NCBI GenBank assembly: GCA_050123375.1
Contig: JASFHF010000013.1
Location: forward strand, 1 to 44,979
Length of the DNA stretch: 44,979 nucleotides
Origin: JASFHF01 sp050123375
GTDB taxonomy: Bacteria; Pseudomonadota; Gammaproteobacteria; UBA12402
Direction: 5' to 3'
Shown here: positions 24,084 through 33,259 of the stretch, piece after piece
Position numbering within the stretch: position 1 is the stretch's first letter
Layout of the letters: each line of letters starts with the position of its first letter
The notes under the pieces: generated by a model
Told to the model about the DNA's origin: nothing
Seen by the model: only the letters and a program-made list of their open reading frames with translations
The model's database searches: none
Program-made: the position numbers and the translations under genes

Positions 24084-24497
24084 TTATTTAGGAGTATAAC
24101 GACAATACACCGCATAATTTGCGTACCAATGAATACCACTTTGCATTTTCGTCGATACGAGCCAAACTTTACCTACACTCTGAACATCAAGATCATAACT
24201 TTCATCTTGAGCTTTAAAAGGACCTTGATAATAATTTATAATATTATCTGACACTATAGGAAGAATTTCCGGGACTCCGCCAGAACTACAAGTTGGCATA
24301 GAAATGGAACGCGTCGTGCTTAAATCAATATGCTTATAAATTGCCACCAATTCCCTCCTAACGCGAGCATTTACTGAAATTTTACTATATGAAGTAGCAT
24401 CGTCAGCAAAAACATTAGTAATACCAATTATATTGATAATAAAACATAATATTATAAAAGTTTTAACTATTAAAAAGCTGAATCTGTTTTTTGACAT
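24084..24497 (-). CDS. Exported hypothetical protein at the end of the pil operon
   Basis: A 137-residue protein with a signal peptide (residues about 8-31, FLIVKTFIILCFIINIIGIT, cleavage after VFA). The mature part contains Cys in MPTCSSGG and AVYCRYTPK, likely one disulfide. Its start overlaps the upstream prepilin-like gene by 28 bases, so it is translated with the pilus genes. I do not recognise a family. As the last gene of the operon it may be a pilus-tip or assembly accessory protein. Confidence 0.6.
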   Translation of the reverse strand: MSKNRFSFLIVKTFIILCFIINIIGITNVFADDATSYSKISVNARVRRELVAIYKHIDLSTTRSISMPTCSSGGVPEILPIVSDNIINYYQGPFKAQDESYDLDVQSVGKVWLVSTKMQSGIHWYANYAVYCRYTPK

Positions 24498-25285
24498 GTT
24501 GTAAACACCTCTATTTTATAAGCATCTGAATCTTTATCAGCATCCACCCAACCTCCATTGGTTAATACCTGCATATGCACTTTCCATTTATGTTCATCCT
24601 CTAAATTATCAGCATAAGTACGATAACCCCCCACAAAAGACCCATCTTTCTCAACACCCGAAGCTACACTAGTATAAATTTTTGCTTTTTCATCCTTGGG
24701 ACAAATCGGCTTGTCAATAATTGTGCCTGAAGGAACTATCGTAGCATTTTTTACAATTCCGCCATGACCATAAGGTATTACTGCTGCCTGCAATACATCA
24801 TATCCCTGCGGAGCAGATGCTCCATCTGGATCAAATTTAGCAAACGGCAACGCAGTCATGGCATTACGCGCTACATATGCATCATCTTCCGGAATATAAG
24901 CAAGCAGATATAATTTGTCCCCCTGCGAATTGTCTAATACATATTTTTGTCCATACGGATCTAAAATTTCATCACTGCCTTTAGTTTGGCGATCTATATA
25001 TCCTGCGTTGATTAAATCCGCCATTTTATCCGGCCATTCATTATGATCACTATAATATGAAGTCGCCGCTTCCAAAATATAACTAATTTCGTTAGTCATG
25101 CGACTAGCAATTGCGCGCTTATGTACACGATTCTGGTAATAAGCCCAACCTGTCATGATCGCAATTAACACTGCTAAACCCAACAACACTTGGATCATAA
25201 TAAAACCACGTTGTTTTTTTATGCGATTTTCGCACTTGTGTGAAAGTCTTGGAAACTCGTGCACATTACATTTTGCCATCATCAT
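24470..25285 (-). CDS. Prepilin-like protein, possible PilV-type minor pilin
   Basis: A 271-residue protein with a prepilin signature after a 27-residue basic leader: KKQRG, then FIMIQVLLGLAVLIAIMTGW. The glycine at -1 and phenylalanine at +1 are normal, but position +5 is Gln instead of the usual Glu. Minor pilins at the tip often lack Glu5. The long C-terminal part (about 60-271) is rich in Tyr, Asp and Gly and ends with ICPKDE and TTCQKTD cysteines. Position at the end of an R64-like operon suggests the PilV tip adhesin role, though no shufflon or recombinase is present. The start overlaps the previous gene by 20 bases; a later internal start is possible. Confidence 0.7.
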   Translation of the reverse strand: MMMAKCNVHEFPRLSHKCENRIKKQRGFIMIQVLLGLAVLIAIMTGWAYYQNRVHKRAIASRMTNEISYILEAATSYYSDHNEWPDKMADLINAGYIDRQTKGSDEILDPYGQKYVLDNSQGDKLYLLAYIPEDDAYVARNAMTALPFAKFDPDGASAPQGYDVLQAAVIPYGHGGIVKNATIVPSGTIIDKPICPKDEKAKIYTSVASGVEKDGSFVGGYRTYADNLEDEHKWKVHMQVLTNGGWVDADKDSDAYKIEVFTTCQKTDSAF

Positions 25286-25787
25286 TCTCCCGCGCTAATC
25301 GCACCGCATTATATCTTATCGAATTAGCCGTATTACCATACTGCGGCACTATATACCAAGTTGCCTTATTGCCATCTATCTTATCCGGTTTCATCCATAC
25401 CAAACTGTTAGCATCATCAGTTACAATAGTTAATTCTAATCGATCATGAGTATTCACTACCCGCACCCCCACCATATACTGAAACCGCCCAACATCATAC
25501 AAACTATCTTTATCCAAATAATGTTGCGCAACTAAATTATCAATTGCTACCAACTGGGTTGTATTGTGCAACTGATGATAATTATTCAAATAGTAAACAT
25601 TTAACGCCTGCATTAAATTATTTTTACAATTCATCAAACTCGACCGCTCTGCCGGCACAGTAAAAGCTTGATGTGCGGCAACCACTAATATAGCAAATAA
25701 CACTCCAATAGCAGCTAACGATATTAACATTTCAATCATCGTAAATGCTGCTTCATGTTTTACTTGATATTTAATTAAACGTCGCAA
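25266..25787 (-). CDS. Minor prepilin with alanine at the cleavage site
   Basis: A 173-residue prepilin-like protein. The leader ends HEAA and the mature N-terminus would be FTMIEMLISLAAIGVLFAIL, with Glu at +5. The residue before cleavage is Ala14 instead of Gly; prepilin peptidases usually require Gly but some accept Ala. The remainder forms a short globular domain with WMKPDKIDGNKATWYIV near the end. It overlaps both neighbours (17 and 20 bases), consistent with coupled expression. Probably a minor pilin of the type IVb pilus. Confidence 0.72.
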   Translation of the reverse strand: MRRLIKYQVKHEAAFTMIEMLISLAAIGVLFAILVVAAHQAFTVPAERSSLMNCKNNLMQALNVYYLNNYHQLHNTTQLVAIDNLVAQHYLDKDSLYDVGRFQYMVGVRVVNTHDRLELTIVTDDANSLVWMKPDKIDGNKATWYIVPQYGNTANSIRYNAVRLARENDDGKM

Positions 25788-26235
25788 TGATCTTCTCTCT
25801 ATCTATTTGAACACTTTCTTGTTTCAAAGTATCTTTTAATAAAATTAATTTAATCGCATTTTGCATTTCTGGTTTAGTCACGTTAGTTATAGTAACATCA
25901 AAGTTATTATCACCATGTTTTGCAGACACACTCACACGATACTGACCACCCCACGGATTTACAAAACCCGCAATACACATATCCTTCGGCAACAGATTAT
26001 CGTCACAAAGCGAATCTCTCTCACCGGGAGTTATAGAAACCCCTTGATATGAAGTTTTTGCATTACGCCAGGCTCTGGCCGCATCAACTATTATATTTAC
26101 CTGCGATTGAACTTTTTGCAGATCTAACCTTACTTGAATATTATGCCAAGCAGCATAAACTACTGCAGTTAATGATGCGCAAATCGCCATTACTAATAAC
26201 AATTCAACTAAAGTAAAACCTTTGTGTTTTTTCAT
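25771..26235 (-). CDS. Type IV prepilin (PilS-like, second copy)
   Basis: A 154-residue prepilin with a very short leader: MKKHKG, cleaved before FTLVELLLVMAICASLTAVV, with Glu at +5. After the hydrophobic helix comes VNIIVDAARAWRNAKTSYQG, and FVNPWGGQYRV near residue 90 resembles the 'PWGG' signature of the PilS major pilin. Two cysteines (SLCDD, DMCIA) could form a disulfide. It lies 211 bases after pilS, separated by a family B palindrome and two half-copies. It may be an alternative major pilin or a minor subunit. Confidence 0.8.
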   Translation of the reverse strand: MKKHKGFTLVELLLVMAICASLTAVVYAAWHNIQVRLDLQKVQSQVNIIVDAARAWRNAKTSYQGVSITPGERDSLCDDNLLPKDMCIAGFVNPWGGQYRVSVSAKHGDNNFDVTITNVTKPEMQNAIKLILLKDTLKQESVQIDREKIIATFN

Positions 26236-26266
26236 TCATTTTACCTTCGGAGTTATAGGGGTCTTA

Positions 26267-26438
26267 GGGGGTCGGGGCATCACTCATTACATATGCCATG
26301 TTTGTTGCATCATGTAATGAGTGATGCCCCGACCCCATTTATTTTACATGTAATAAGTGAAGATCCGACCCCACTATCACTCAAGGCCTAGCGCCATATT
26401 TCGCTATCTTTACATGTAACGAGTGAAGATGCGACCCC
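26267..26438. repeat. Family B palindrome and two half-copies inside the pil operon
   Basis: A full 70-base palindrome at 26267-26336 has arms GGGGTCGGGGCATCACTC... and its complement around ATGCCATGTTTGTTGC. Two right-half fragments follow at 26345-26372 and 26411-26438, each ending in CGACCCC. They separate pilS from the downstream prepilin genes on the minus strand. A strong hairpin directly after pilS could stabilise the pilS end of the mRNA or stop part of the transcription, raising pilS over the minor pilins. Confidence 0.88.
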
Positions 26439-26446
26439 ATTTGCAG

Positions 26447-26917
26447 TTATCTGAAAGTTACCTTTACGTTGTCATCAGCAGCTACAGAACTATCTTGATT
26501 TAAACTCGCCGGACGCAAGTTATCAGCTAAGTCTTGTGCTATTGACTTATTAGGTACTCCATTAATAGTAACTGTAAAAGAACCGCCATTACCTGCTGGT
26601 GTTAGTTCATAAACTCCACCCCACGGATCCTGGTAATTACTATTAACCAAATCTTTACTTACAAGATCTGAGTTCTCTAAGTCCTTAAACGTCATGTTTT
26701 TAAACATGGTTGGTTTATTAGATGCCCAACTTTGTGCAGCAGCAACGATACTCATAACTTCACTTTTAACCTTTGAAATACGAGTACGCTGAGTTGATTT
26801 ATATGCAGCCATTGCAATAACTGCAACCAGCACAAAAATAAGTCCTAACACAACCAGGAACTCAACCAAAGTAAAGCCTTGTTCAGACTTACGTTTTTTT
26901 AGAAAGTTATTTAACAT
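26447..26917 (-). CDS. pilS: Type IVb major prepilin PilS
   Basis: A 156-residue prepilin. The leader MLNNFLKKRKSEQG is followed by FTLVEFLVVLGLIFVLVAVI with Glu at +5 (residue 19). Downstream come SKVKSEVMSIVAAAQSWA and QDPWGGVYELTPAGNGGSFT, matching the PilS-type pilins of R64-like pili. No cysteine pair is visible in the C-terminal region, unlike classical type IV pilins. The gene lies right after pilR, as in R64, and is the best major-pilin candidate. AGGGGAGG precedes the ATG. Confidence 0.85.
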   Translation of the reverse strand: MLNNFLKKRKSEQGFTLVEFLVVLGLIFVLVAVIAMAAYKSTQRTRISKVKSEVMSIVAAAQSWASNKPTMFKNMTFKDLENSDLVSKDLVNSNYQDPWGGVYELTPAGNGGSFTVTINGVPNKSIAQDLADNLRPASLNQDSSVAADDNVKVTFR

Positions 26918-26932
26918 TGACTCCTCCCCTTT

Positions 26933-27976
26933 CTAAGTTATTGAAGATACTAACAGCGCGTATGCACCGTAGACCCAAACTACCCCAATGGCAGTTAAAG
27001 CAATGAAAATAAAATTCATAATTTTTGAAAATATTTTCATCCGCCTGCTAAGATCGTGGCTAGTTTGCTCTCCCATAAGCGCAAATACCTTCGAGTATTC
27101 AGCCTCCGAACAATAACGGCTGATTACTTTTAGGTGCGCTATCTGATTACGCGTAAAAATACCCGTATCAAGCATATTTCCTATATTTTCACCACGTCTA
27201 ACCCGATAAAACATCTCCGAAAGATGTCGATAAACAAAACCATGTGTACGATTTAGCAACAACATTTTAATTGCATCTGATACCGCAACACCATTGCCTG
27301 TCAACATTGACAATGATTTAAATAATAAAAGCGATGCTTGTAATTTATAAGTCGGCACTAATGGTTTAGCAATTAGTTGATAAAATTTTCCGGAATAATC
27401 ACGCAACGCGATAATCACCCAGACAATTAATAAAACCACAATTGCCAATATAAAATAATAATTGTGATACAAAAACATACCTGATTTATTTAATGCTACT
27501 GAAATCGCCGGCCAATCTTTTACCATCGTTCCCAAATTTGGCAATAACTTTGCACCAGTAAACGCAATAAACACCAAAATCACCATAAAATAAGCTAAAC
27601 CTGGTATCATTCCGGTAAGAGCTTTTAAAGCGTTACGACCTGTATCAAAGTATTTAATTAAATTTTCCACACCTTGCAGTAAAAAACCTCTTTCTTCTGA
27701 AATCGACAATACTCTACATACTTCATACGGAAACCAATCCGTCATATTATCACCGATTTTTTTACCAGCTCTAATATTATCTAACATATCCATTACTACT
27801 GCATGCATTAAAAGGTTTTTGTTATCAGAATAAATCTGCTGCATGTGGTACAAAGCATCTGACGGTGGAACGTTTGCTTTCAACAAAAAAGATAATTGAA
27901 TTAACAATTCCTGCCGTTTAGCATTATTAAACTGCTTTTTAAATAAAAATAATTGTATACGTTCAAACAAATTCAT
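26933..27976 (-). CDS. pilR: Type IVb pilus inner-membrane platform protein PilR
   Basis: A 347-residue GspF/PilC-like platform protein. The N-terminal cytosolic domain (QLSFLLKANVPPSDALYHM) and a second copy after the middle membrane segments (LFKSLSMLTGNGVAVSDAI) are the two T2SSF repeats. Membrane segments lie at about 125-145, 168-190 and 322-345. It anchors the assembly ATPase and moves pilins into the fibre. It starts four bases after the end of the ATPase gene and ends 15 bases before pilS. This PilR is the R64 platform protein, not the unrelated response regulator of the same name. Confidence 0.88.
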   Translation of the reverse strand: MNLFERIQLFLFKKQFNNAKRQELLIQLSFLLKANVPPSDALYHMQQIYSDNKNLLMHAVVMDMLDNIRAGKKIGDNMTDWFPYEVCRVLSISEERGFLLQGVENLIKYFDTGRNALKALTGMIPGLAYFMVILVFIAFTGAKLLPNLGTMVKDWPAISVALNKSGMFLYHNYYFILAIVVLLIVWVIIALRDYSGKFYQLIAKPLVPTYKLQASLLLFKSLSMLTGNGVAVSDAIKMLLLNRTHGFVYRHLSEMFYRVRRGENIGNMLDTGIFTRNQIAHLKVISRYCSEAEYSKVFALMGEQTSHDLSRRMKIFSKIMNFIFIALTAIGVVWVYGAYALLVSSIT

Positions 27977-27980
27977 TTAT

Positions 27981-29639
27981 TTACCTACGTAAAATATTAG
28001 CCGAATGTAATTTTCTGGCTATTTGTTCTTGTGAATTTTGCTCATTAAAAAATTTGACTTTTCGGTCTACCGAGCTAAGACTTGGATCAACCTGTATTGA
28101 TTCGCGATAAGAATAAGCTGCTACTTCAACCGGATCACGTGTAACACCTAAAGCATCAATTTCGCCACGCTTAATCGCATCCCGTACTTTTTCATTTAAA
28201 GTTACAAAACCACATTCCTGCAAATGCGCGCGCCATCCTTTAATGTCTACATCAGCAATAAAATCATGCGCCCGCTGATCAACTTTAACAATCTCTGCAT
28301 ATACTTTACGTCCGGCAATACCTTTACCGCCGCAAACTGGACAATCCGGATTAATCTCTTTTTTTAACGGCACGGTAAACATCTCTTCCATGTCACTTTT
28401 CTTATACAAACCTAATAACTGCTGCTTTTCTTCTGACATCAAAGGTCTGCGGCATAATGGACATAATTTTGGATGCAATTCCTGCGCTATAATTAATTTC
28501 AATAAATTTGGTGTAGCTAAAATTTTTGGCGACATACCAAATTCATTTAAACGCAAAACTGAATCTACCGCATAACGTGTATGCAAAGTTGATAAAATTA
28601 AGTGACCAGTCAACGCGCTCTGCATTGCTACTTTCGCAGTTTCCAAATCACGAATTTCTCCCACCATGATAACGTTCGGATCTTGACGTAATAATGCCCG
28701 TAAATAATAAGCAAAACTCTTTGACTTATCTTTGGTGTCTACTGGAATTTGAATAACATTCGGTACTAATTTTTCTACTGGATCCTCAATGCTGTAAACT
28801 TTTCTCCTTGAATCAATTCCAGCCAGCACACTAGCCAACGATGTAGTTTTACCGCTACCAGTTTCACCGCAAAACAGCACTAAACCACTGGATAAATGTT
28901 TAATTTCTCCTAATAGTCTTTCTTGCGCTTTGGTATAACCAAGATTTTCAATTGGTACCACATCTTTTTGACCAATCGAAAGAATACGATAAACAATATT
29001 ACAACCGCCATTATTAGTAGGAATGTTCGACGAACGAATTCGCACATCGCCTTTACCTTGTAGATGCAAAGTAAAAGAAGTATCCTGCGGCTTAGTACGA
29101 TTAAAGTTATCTGATTTATCCTGCGCCACAAAATTATACGCCACATTATGTATTCTAATACCCTGCTCAACCGGCCAATCAGTAATCGGCACCAACAAAC
29201 CATCTACACGAAAATGAATTTTACATCGGGTTCTGCCAATAAACATGTGAATATCTGAGGCATTTTGTGCGATTGCTAAATGAATTAAATCCATTAATTG
29301 TTTTTCACCAATAGTTTTGTCTTCATTTACAGCAATTACTCTTTCATCGGCAGCACGCTCACGCAATTCTTTAACCACTGCTAAAGTAGTAAAATATACT
29401 TCACCTTGAGTTAAGCCATGAGTTTTAAAATAAGTTTTGCATTCATAAAGGCTTGGTGATGCCGGATCAGAAATTAAAATATCACCATTAACTAATACTA
29501 CAATATCTTCTTTATTAGCTGCCCAATGCAAACTAATATTTTTATCCACCTGAGCTTTAATTTCTGAAGCATCTAATAGCACCTTAGCATTCAGCAATGC
29601 GGCATATTTTTGTAATTGTTCATAACTGTTTGTTGCCAT
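27981..29639 (-). CDS. pilQ: Type IVb pilus assembly ATPase PilQ
   Basis: A GspE/PilB-superfamily secretion ATPase of 552 residues that powers pilus assembly at the inner membrane. Motifs: Walker A GETGSGKT (258-265), Asp box SIEDPVEK, Walker B MVGEIRDLETA (325-335), His box GHLILSTLHT (345-354), and a zinc-binding tetracysteine CPLC (393-396) with CPVC (433-436). The N-terminal domain is shorter than in PilB, as usual for the R64 PilQ/BfpD group. It is followed directly by pilR. Despite the name it is not the PilQ secretin of type IVa pili. The upstream gap holds a family B palindrome. Confidence 0.92.
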   Translation of the reverse strand: MATNSYEQLQKYAALLNAKVLLDASEIKAQVDKNISLHWAANKEDIVVLVNGDILISDPASPSLYECKTYFKTHGLTQGEVYFTTLAVVKELRERAADERVIAVNEDKTIGEKQLMDLIHLAIAQNASDIHMFIGRTRCKIHFRVDGLLVPITDWPVEQGIRIHNVAYNFVAQDKSDNFNRTKPQDTSFTLHLQGKGDVRIRSSNIPTNNGGCNIVYRILSIGQKDVVPIENLGYTKAQERLLGEIKHLSSGLVLFCGETGSGKTTSLASVLAGIDSRRKVYSIEDPVEKLVPNVIQIPVDTKDKSKSFAYYLRALLRQDPNVIMVGEIRDLETAKVAMQSALTGHLILSTLHTRYAVDSVLRLNEFGMSPKILATPNLLKLIIAQELHPKLCPLCRRPLMSEEKQQLLGLYKKSDMEEMFTVPLKKEINPDCPVCGGKGIAGRKVYAEIVKVDQRAHDFIADVDIKGWRAHLQECGFVTLNEKVRDAIKRGEIDALGVTRDPVEVAAYSYRESIQVDPSLSSVDRKVKFFNEQNSQEQIARKLHSANILRR

Positions 29640-29667
29640 AAATTTTTACCTTTGTGGGGTCGGGTAT

Positions 29668-29736
29668 GGGGTCGGATCTTCACTCATTACATGATGCAAC
29701 AAACATGGCATATGTAATGAGTGAAGATCCGACCCC
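29668..29736. repeat. Family B palindrome between pilP and pilQ
   Basis: A 69-base palindrome with arms GGGGTCGGATCTTCACTC... and its complement; the centre GCAACAAACATGGCAT is the reverse orientation of the copies at 23259 and 26267. An extra GGGGTCGGG fragment precedes it (29656-29664). It lies in the 104-base gap between the pilP stop and the pilQ start on the minus strand, the widest gap in the upstream half of the operon. Confidence 0.9.
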
Positions 29737-29743
29737 TATTCCC

Positions 29744-30472
29744 CTATAAATTTAATACTTTTGTCTTATGTGTCTTCGAATCTAATAATGTAACTTGATT
29801 AGATTGAATTCCCGTTATTTTATAATCGTTAACTGTATCCCCTATGCTTTTCCCGGTATATTTAACACCATCAATTACTACATCAGATTGCAATTTCCCA
29901 CCATTACCATAAATCATAGTAACATGATCAACTTGTTGCATGGTTTGTTGCGCAGGCAAGCCTAATGCTTGCGAGGCTTTTAGTTGATCTCCTTGAATTG
30001 AAGCTTTGGCCGCAGAAATTTTACTTTCCTGCTCTAAAACCTGACTTTGTAATGTCTTAATGCGATATTCCTCACTTAATTGCTGCAATTGCTGAATATC
30101 TTTTGCAGCTTGAGTTTTTTGCTCAACAAATTTATTGAGTTGCTTCACATAGGTTAAATAAATATCTTTATCCTGTTTAGAAAGTTTCTTATCATTGGTA
30201 ATCACATGATTCAAATATGACTTAAACTCAACTAAATTAGAATCTGGTTTAGCTGCATTATCTATTTCTAACTTTGGTACATCTATCTTACGGGGAGCAG
30301 GTTTTGCTGACACAGCTATTTGTGCTTTTGTCGATGAAACACTGTTAGTAGATATACTATCAAAAGGATTGCCAACCAACATTACCCATGCGCCAGCACA
30401 TATTGCTAAAAATATTACACTAAAAATTGCTAACTTTTTGTTAACCATCGGTTTTCGATTAGATTTATTCAC
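29744..30472 (-). CDS. pilP: Type IVb pilus biogenesis protein PilP
   Basis: A 242-residue protein anchored by one N-terminal segment (residues about 14-32, IFSVIFLAICAGAWVMLV). A long charged coiled-coil region (about 85-165) is followed by a small C-terminal beta domain: MIYGNGGKLQSDVVIDGV, SIGDTVNDYKITGIQSNQVT and a final KVLNL, which is the PilP pattern in R64-type systems. It is thought to link inner-membrane parts to the secretin. It starts two bases after the end of pilO. Confidence 0.8.
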   Translation of the reverse strand: MNKSNRKPMVNKKLAIFSVIFLAICAGAWVMLVGNPFDSISTNSVSSTKAQIAVSAKPAPRKIDVPKLEIDNAAKPDSNLVEFKSYLNHVITNDKKLSKQDKDIYLTYVKQLNKFVEQKTQAAKDIQQLQQLSEEYRIKTLQSQVLEQESKISAAKASIQGDQLKASQALGLPAQQTMQQVDHVTMIYGNGGKLQSDVVIDGVKYTGKSIGDTVNDYKITGIQSNQVTLLDSKTHKTKVLNL

Positions 30473-30474
30473 GA

Positions 30475-31632
30475 TTACTCTCCAATAATTTTTAACTTAA
30501 CTTCCCCACTAAAATTATTTAAAGCATAGTCTCCTGCTATACTCACCAACTCCACCGGATACTTTTGTAAAATCTTAAATAAATTTTGTATAAAATTGAC
30601 CGGCTGATTTTGTAAATTCATACTTAAATTAATTTCCTTATAATTATTACTTTGCGCTACATCTCCCACTTCAACTGCAACATCTTTACCTAAAACACCA
30701 GCTGCATCTATCACGTGAGCTAACACATCATCTGCTGCCATAATAGTGAACGGTGACTTCTGAGACTGAATATCCAACGATTTTGATAATTTATAAGTAT
30801 TACTGACAATACGTAAATTATACTGATTTTTCACTGCCCACTTTTCCAAATCCACTACTGAACCACCAAACGCGGATAAATTTACCTGTAAATTTGAGCC
30901 ATCACATTTAAAATCTTTAACTGCAAAATTTTGTATTGTAGATATTTGCTGTAACTTATTTACAATATCTTTAATTGATACATACGCGCGCGGTTGATTG
31001 AATTCTTGTCGATAATTTTTCCATACATCCATCGCCGCAGCTTTTTCGCAAGCAGCAATAGCTGATCGTTCTTTTGCGGTATGTGATAAAAATAATCCGC
31101 CAATTATCAGCCCAATAACTAAAACAATCAAAAATGCTGAAGCGAATTTAATATTTTTATTTAAATTATGTTTAACTTCAAAAATTTGTTTAAGACGATA
31201 ATCTTCCAGATTGACTTTATTCAAAGGATCTTGCTTAAACTCTATAATTTTCTTATGCGTGAAATCCGCAGAAATCCTATAATTATATATGAACAATTTA
31301 GTTTTCGGATTGGTCTGCAAATGCAGCTGCAGCATGCCAACAATTTCGTCCTTTGCCAATCTTCCCACCCAAATAATAGCATCATTAGCATATACCATTA
31401 AAAAATATTGATGCTCAGCTAATTGCTGCACATAAATAAACGATTTAGCAGCAATACTATCAATTAAAGCATCCGGAATTGAGATCCCATCTTGTTTGGA
31501 CAAACTTAAACGATCTTTAATTAACAAAGCATAATTGTACTGTTCGCTTTCGCGGGATAGCAGATCAGAAAGTTCTTTTCTGCTTTTTCCCGCAACGTTT
31601 TGACTGTAAATATCGTATAAATATGTTTGCAT
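30475..31632 (-). CDS. pilO: Type IVb pilus biogenesis protein PilO
   Basis: A 385-residue bitopic membrane protein fitting PilO2/'pilin accessory protein' of R64-like systems. The first 150 residues are cytosolic (including YFLMVYANDAIIWVGRLAKD), one membrane segment lies at about 163-185 (FASAFLIVLVIGLIIGGLFL), and the periplasmic part has GspL/PilN-like mixed structure. The order PilN-PilO-PilP supports the assignment more than sequence alone, as this family diverges quickly. ATG start overlaps nothing; 10 bases separate it from pilN's stop. Confidence 0.78.
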   Translation of the reverse strand: MQTYLYDIYSQNVAGKSRKELSDLLSRESEQYNYALLIKDRLSLSKQDGISIPDALIDSIAAKSFIYVQQLAEHQYFLMVYANDAIIWVGRLAKDEIVGMLQLHLQTNPKTKLFIYNYRISADFTHKKIIEFKQDPLNKVNLEDYRLKQIFEVKHNLNKNIKFASAFLIVLVIGLIIGGLFLSHTAKERSAIAACEKAAAMDVWKNYRQEFNQPRAYVSIKDIVNKLQQISTIQNFAVKDFKCDGSNLQVNLSAFGGSVVDLEKWAVKNQYNLRIVSNTYKLSKSLDIQSQKSPFTIMAADDVLAHVIDAAGVLGKDVAVEVGDVAQSNNYKEINLSMNLQNQPVNFIQNLFKILQKYPVELVSIAGDYALNNFSGEVKLKIIGE

Positions 31633-31642
31633 TATACACTCA

Positions 31643-33217
31643 CTACTTCACCAACGTTGGTTGAATTAAAACTACTAACTCTATGTTTGAAGACAACCCG
31701 TAATTACCTCCTAACAAATTCGTACCGAAATTTTTATTTTCCTGAGCTGAGTTTTGTTTAACTTTGAAACCGCTTAAAACAATCATATGACCGCTACTCG
31801 ACATAATACGTTGGTTAAATACCCGATCTTCTGTTTGCGGCAATTGCACTTGTGATAAATTCTTATCTGTGCCTGCACCATTGTCTGTATCATCACCACC
31901 AAACGTTTTAATTCCTTGCAAAGTAGATAAAATTGCATTTAAAGATAAATAAATTTTATTATCCTGAATATGCGGAATTATAGTTAAATCAAGACCGGTT
32001 TTTATATTACCTGGTGTATATGCCGTACTCATAGTATGAGTTTGAGTATCCAAAGTAACATCGGTTTTTTTAACATAAGCCTGATTTTCACCGACGCTAA
32101 TTGTATTAGGCTGGTTATTTAAACTCACTACGGTTGGTTCGTTAACTACAGTGGTTTTACCTTGTTGATCTAAAGCCTGAATCATGACACTGGTATCTTT
32201 CCAAGGACCTTTTCCAACATCAATACCTATACTTGAAGACACAGCTTTAGCAAAATTACCAGCAACACTTTTACCAAAATCTCCATTAAGCTTAAATTTT
32301 GAACCAAAACTCGAATAAACCGCACTCCAGTCAATACCGTTTGCGTGATTATTATCTAATTGAACTTCTAAAATTTTAACTTTAATCGCAACACGCTTGG
32401 ATAAAATACCATTGTAATTATCAATATATTTAGCAATTTTATTCACTGCATATGGTGTATCAATAACTGTAATTGAACTTGAAGCCTGGCTAACTGATAA
32501 TTTGCCATGAGCGGATAACATACTTTTAACTGACTTTGTCAGATCTTTCCACACACTTAATGATGATCCAGACAAAGAAGCACCACTGTTGCTGCCATTG
32601 GATATAGCAGTTTTTCCAGAATCATCAGAACTATCCGAAGAAGAAGAACCGCCATCTTTGGAATAATTACCAACATCAAAATTAGTATTACCTGGTAAAA
32701 ACGCTATCTGAAAAGTACGCGTTTCATATTTCGACCAATTAAAAACCGGATGATTAACATTACCGCTAATACTTAAAGCAATATTATTATCTCTTGCTAT
32801 TTGTTTTAAACCATCATACAAATTACCATGATACGCAACACTTACGGATTGATTACGCGCTTCTGGTTCAAAAACATTAGTTATATTTACACCTTTAGTC
32901 ATCTCCGCAACAACTGCTGCAACTGGTTGATTAGAAGCATAAATAGCTACTCGTTTGGTTTTCCATTTTGCAGGAATTCTGATTGGTTTCAAATCAACAT
33001 AACTTTTATTTTTGACATTAAATACTGCACCAGTATGTACTGGTTTTGGCACATTTTGCATTTCACCCAAATTAGTATTAATACTCTCTTGTGCCTGCTG
33101 ACTGGCTGCATCAGCTTCTTTGGCTAATTGTACTTGGTTGGCACAACCGCTTATACAACTCACACAAAATGCTGCAACTATACCCGTAGATAAAATTCGT
33201 TTAAATTTAGACTGCAT
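31643..33217 (-). CDS. pilN: Type IVb pilus secretin lipoprotein PilN
   Basis: The outer-membrane channel for the pilus, 524 residues. A signal peptide ends in lipobox ISGC with Cys25 as the lipid site, typical of the PilN/BfpB lipoprotein secretins. N-domains span about 75-290 (AVVAEMTKGVNITNVF), interrupted by a Ser/Asp/Gly-rich linker (about 185-220). The C-terminal secretin domain includes VKILEVQLDNNHANGIDW, VVNEPTVVSLNNQPNTISVG and LTIIPHIQDNKIYLSLNAIL. The last segment NIELVVLIQPTLVK closes the barrel. It lies 42 bases after pilL. Confidence 0.9.
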   Translation of the reverse strand: MQSKFKRILSTGIVAAFCVSCISGCANQVQLAKEADAASQQAQESINTNLGEMQNVPKPVHTGAVFNVKNKSYVDLKPIRIPAKWKTKRVAIYASNQPVAAVVAEMTKGVNITNVFEPEARNQSVSVAYHGNLYDGLKQIARDNNIALSISGNVNHPVFNWSKYETRTFQIAFLPGNTNFDVGNYSKDGGSSSSDSSDDSGKTAISNGSNSGASLSGSSLSVWKDLTKSVKSMLSAHGKLSVSQASSSITVIDTPYAVNKIAKYIDNYNGILSKRVAIKVKILEVQLDNNHANGIDWSAVYSSFGSKFKLNGDFGKSVAGNFAKAVSSSIGIDVGKGPWKDTSVMIQALDQQGKTTVVNEPTVVSLNNQPNTISVGENQAYVKKTDVTLDTQTHTMSTAYTPGNIKTGLDLTIIPHIQDNKIYLSLNAILSTLQGIKTFGGDDTDNGAGTDKNLSQVQLPQTEDRVFNQRIMSSSGHMIVLSGFKVKQNSAQENKNFGTNLLGGNYGLSSNIELVVLIQPTLVK

Positions 33218-33259
33218 ACTCCCCCCAATAAATATTTCGTAATAATAAACCTTTAACAG

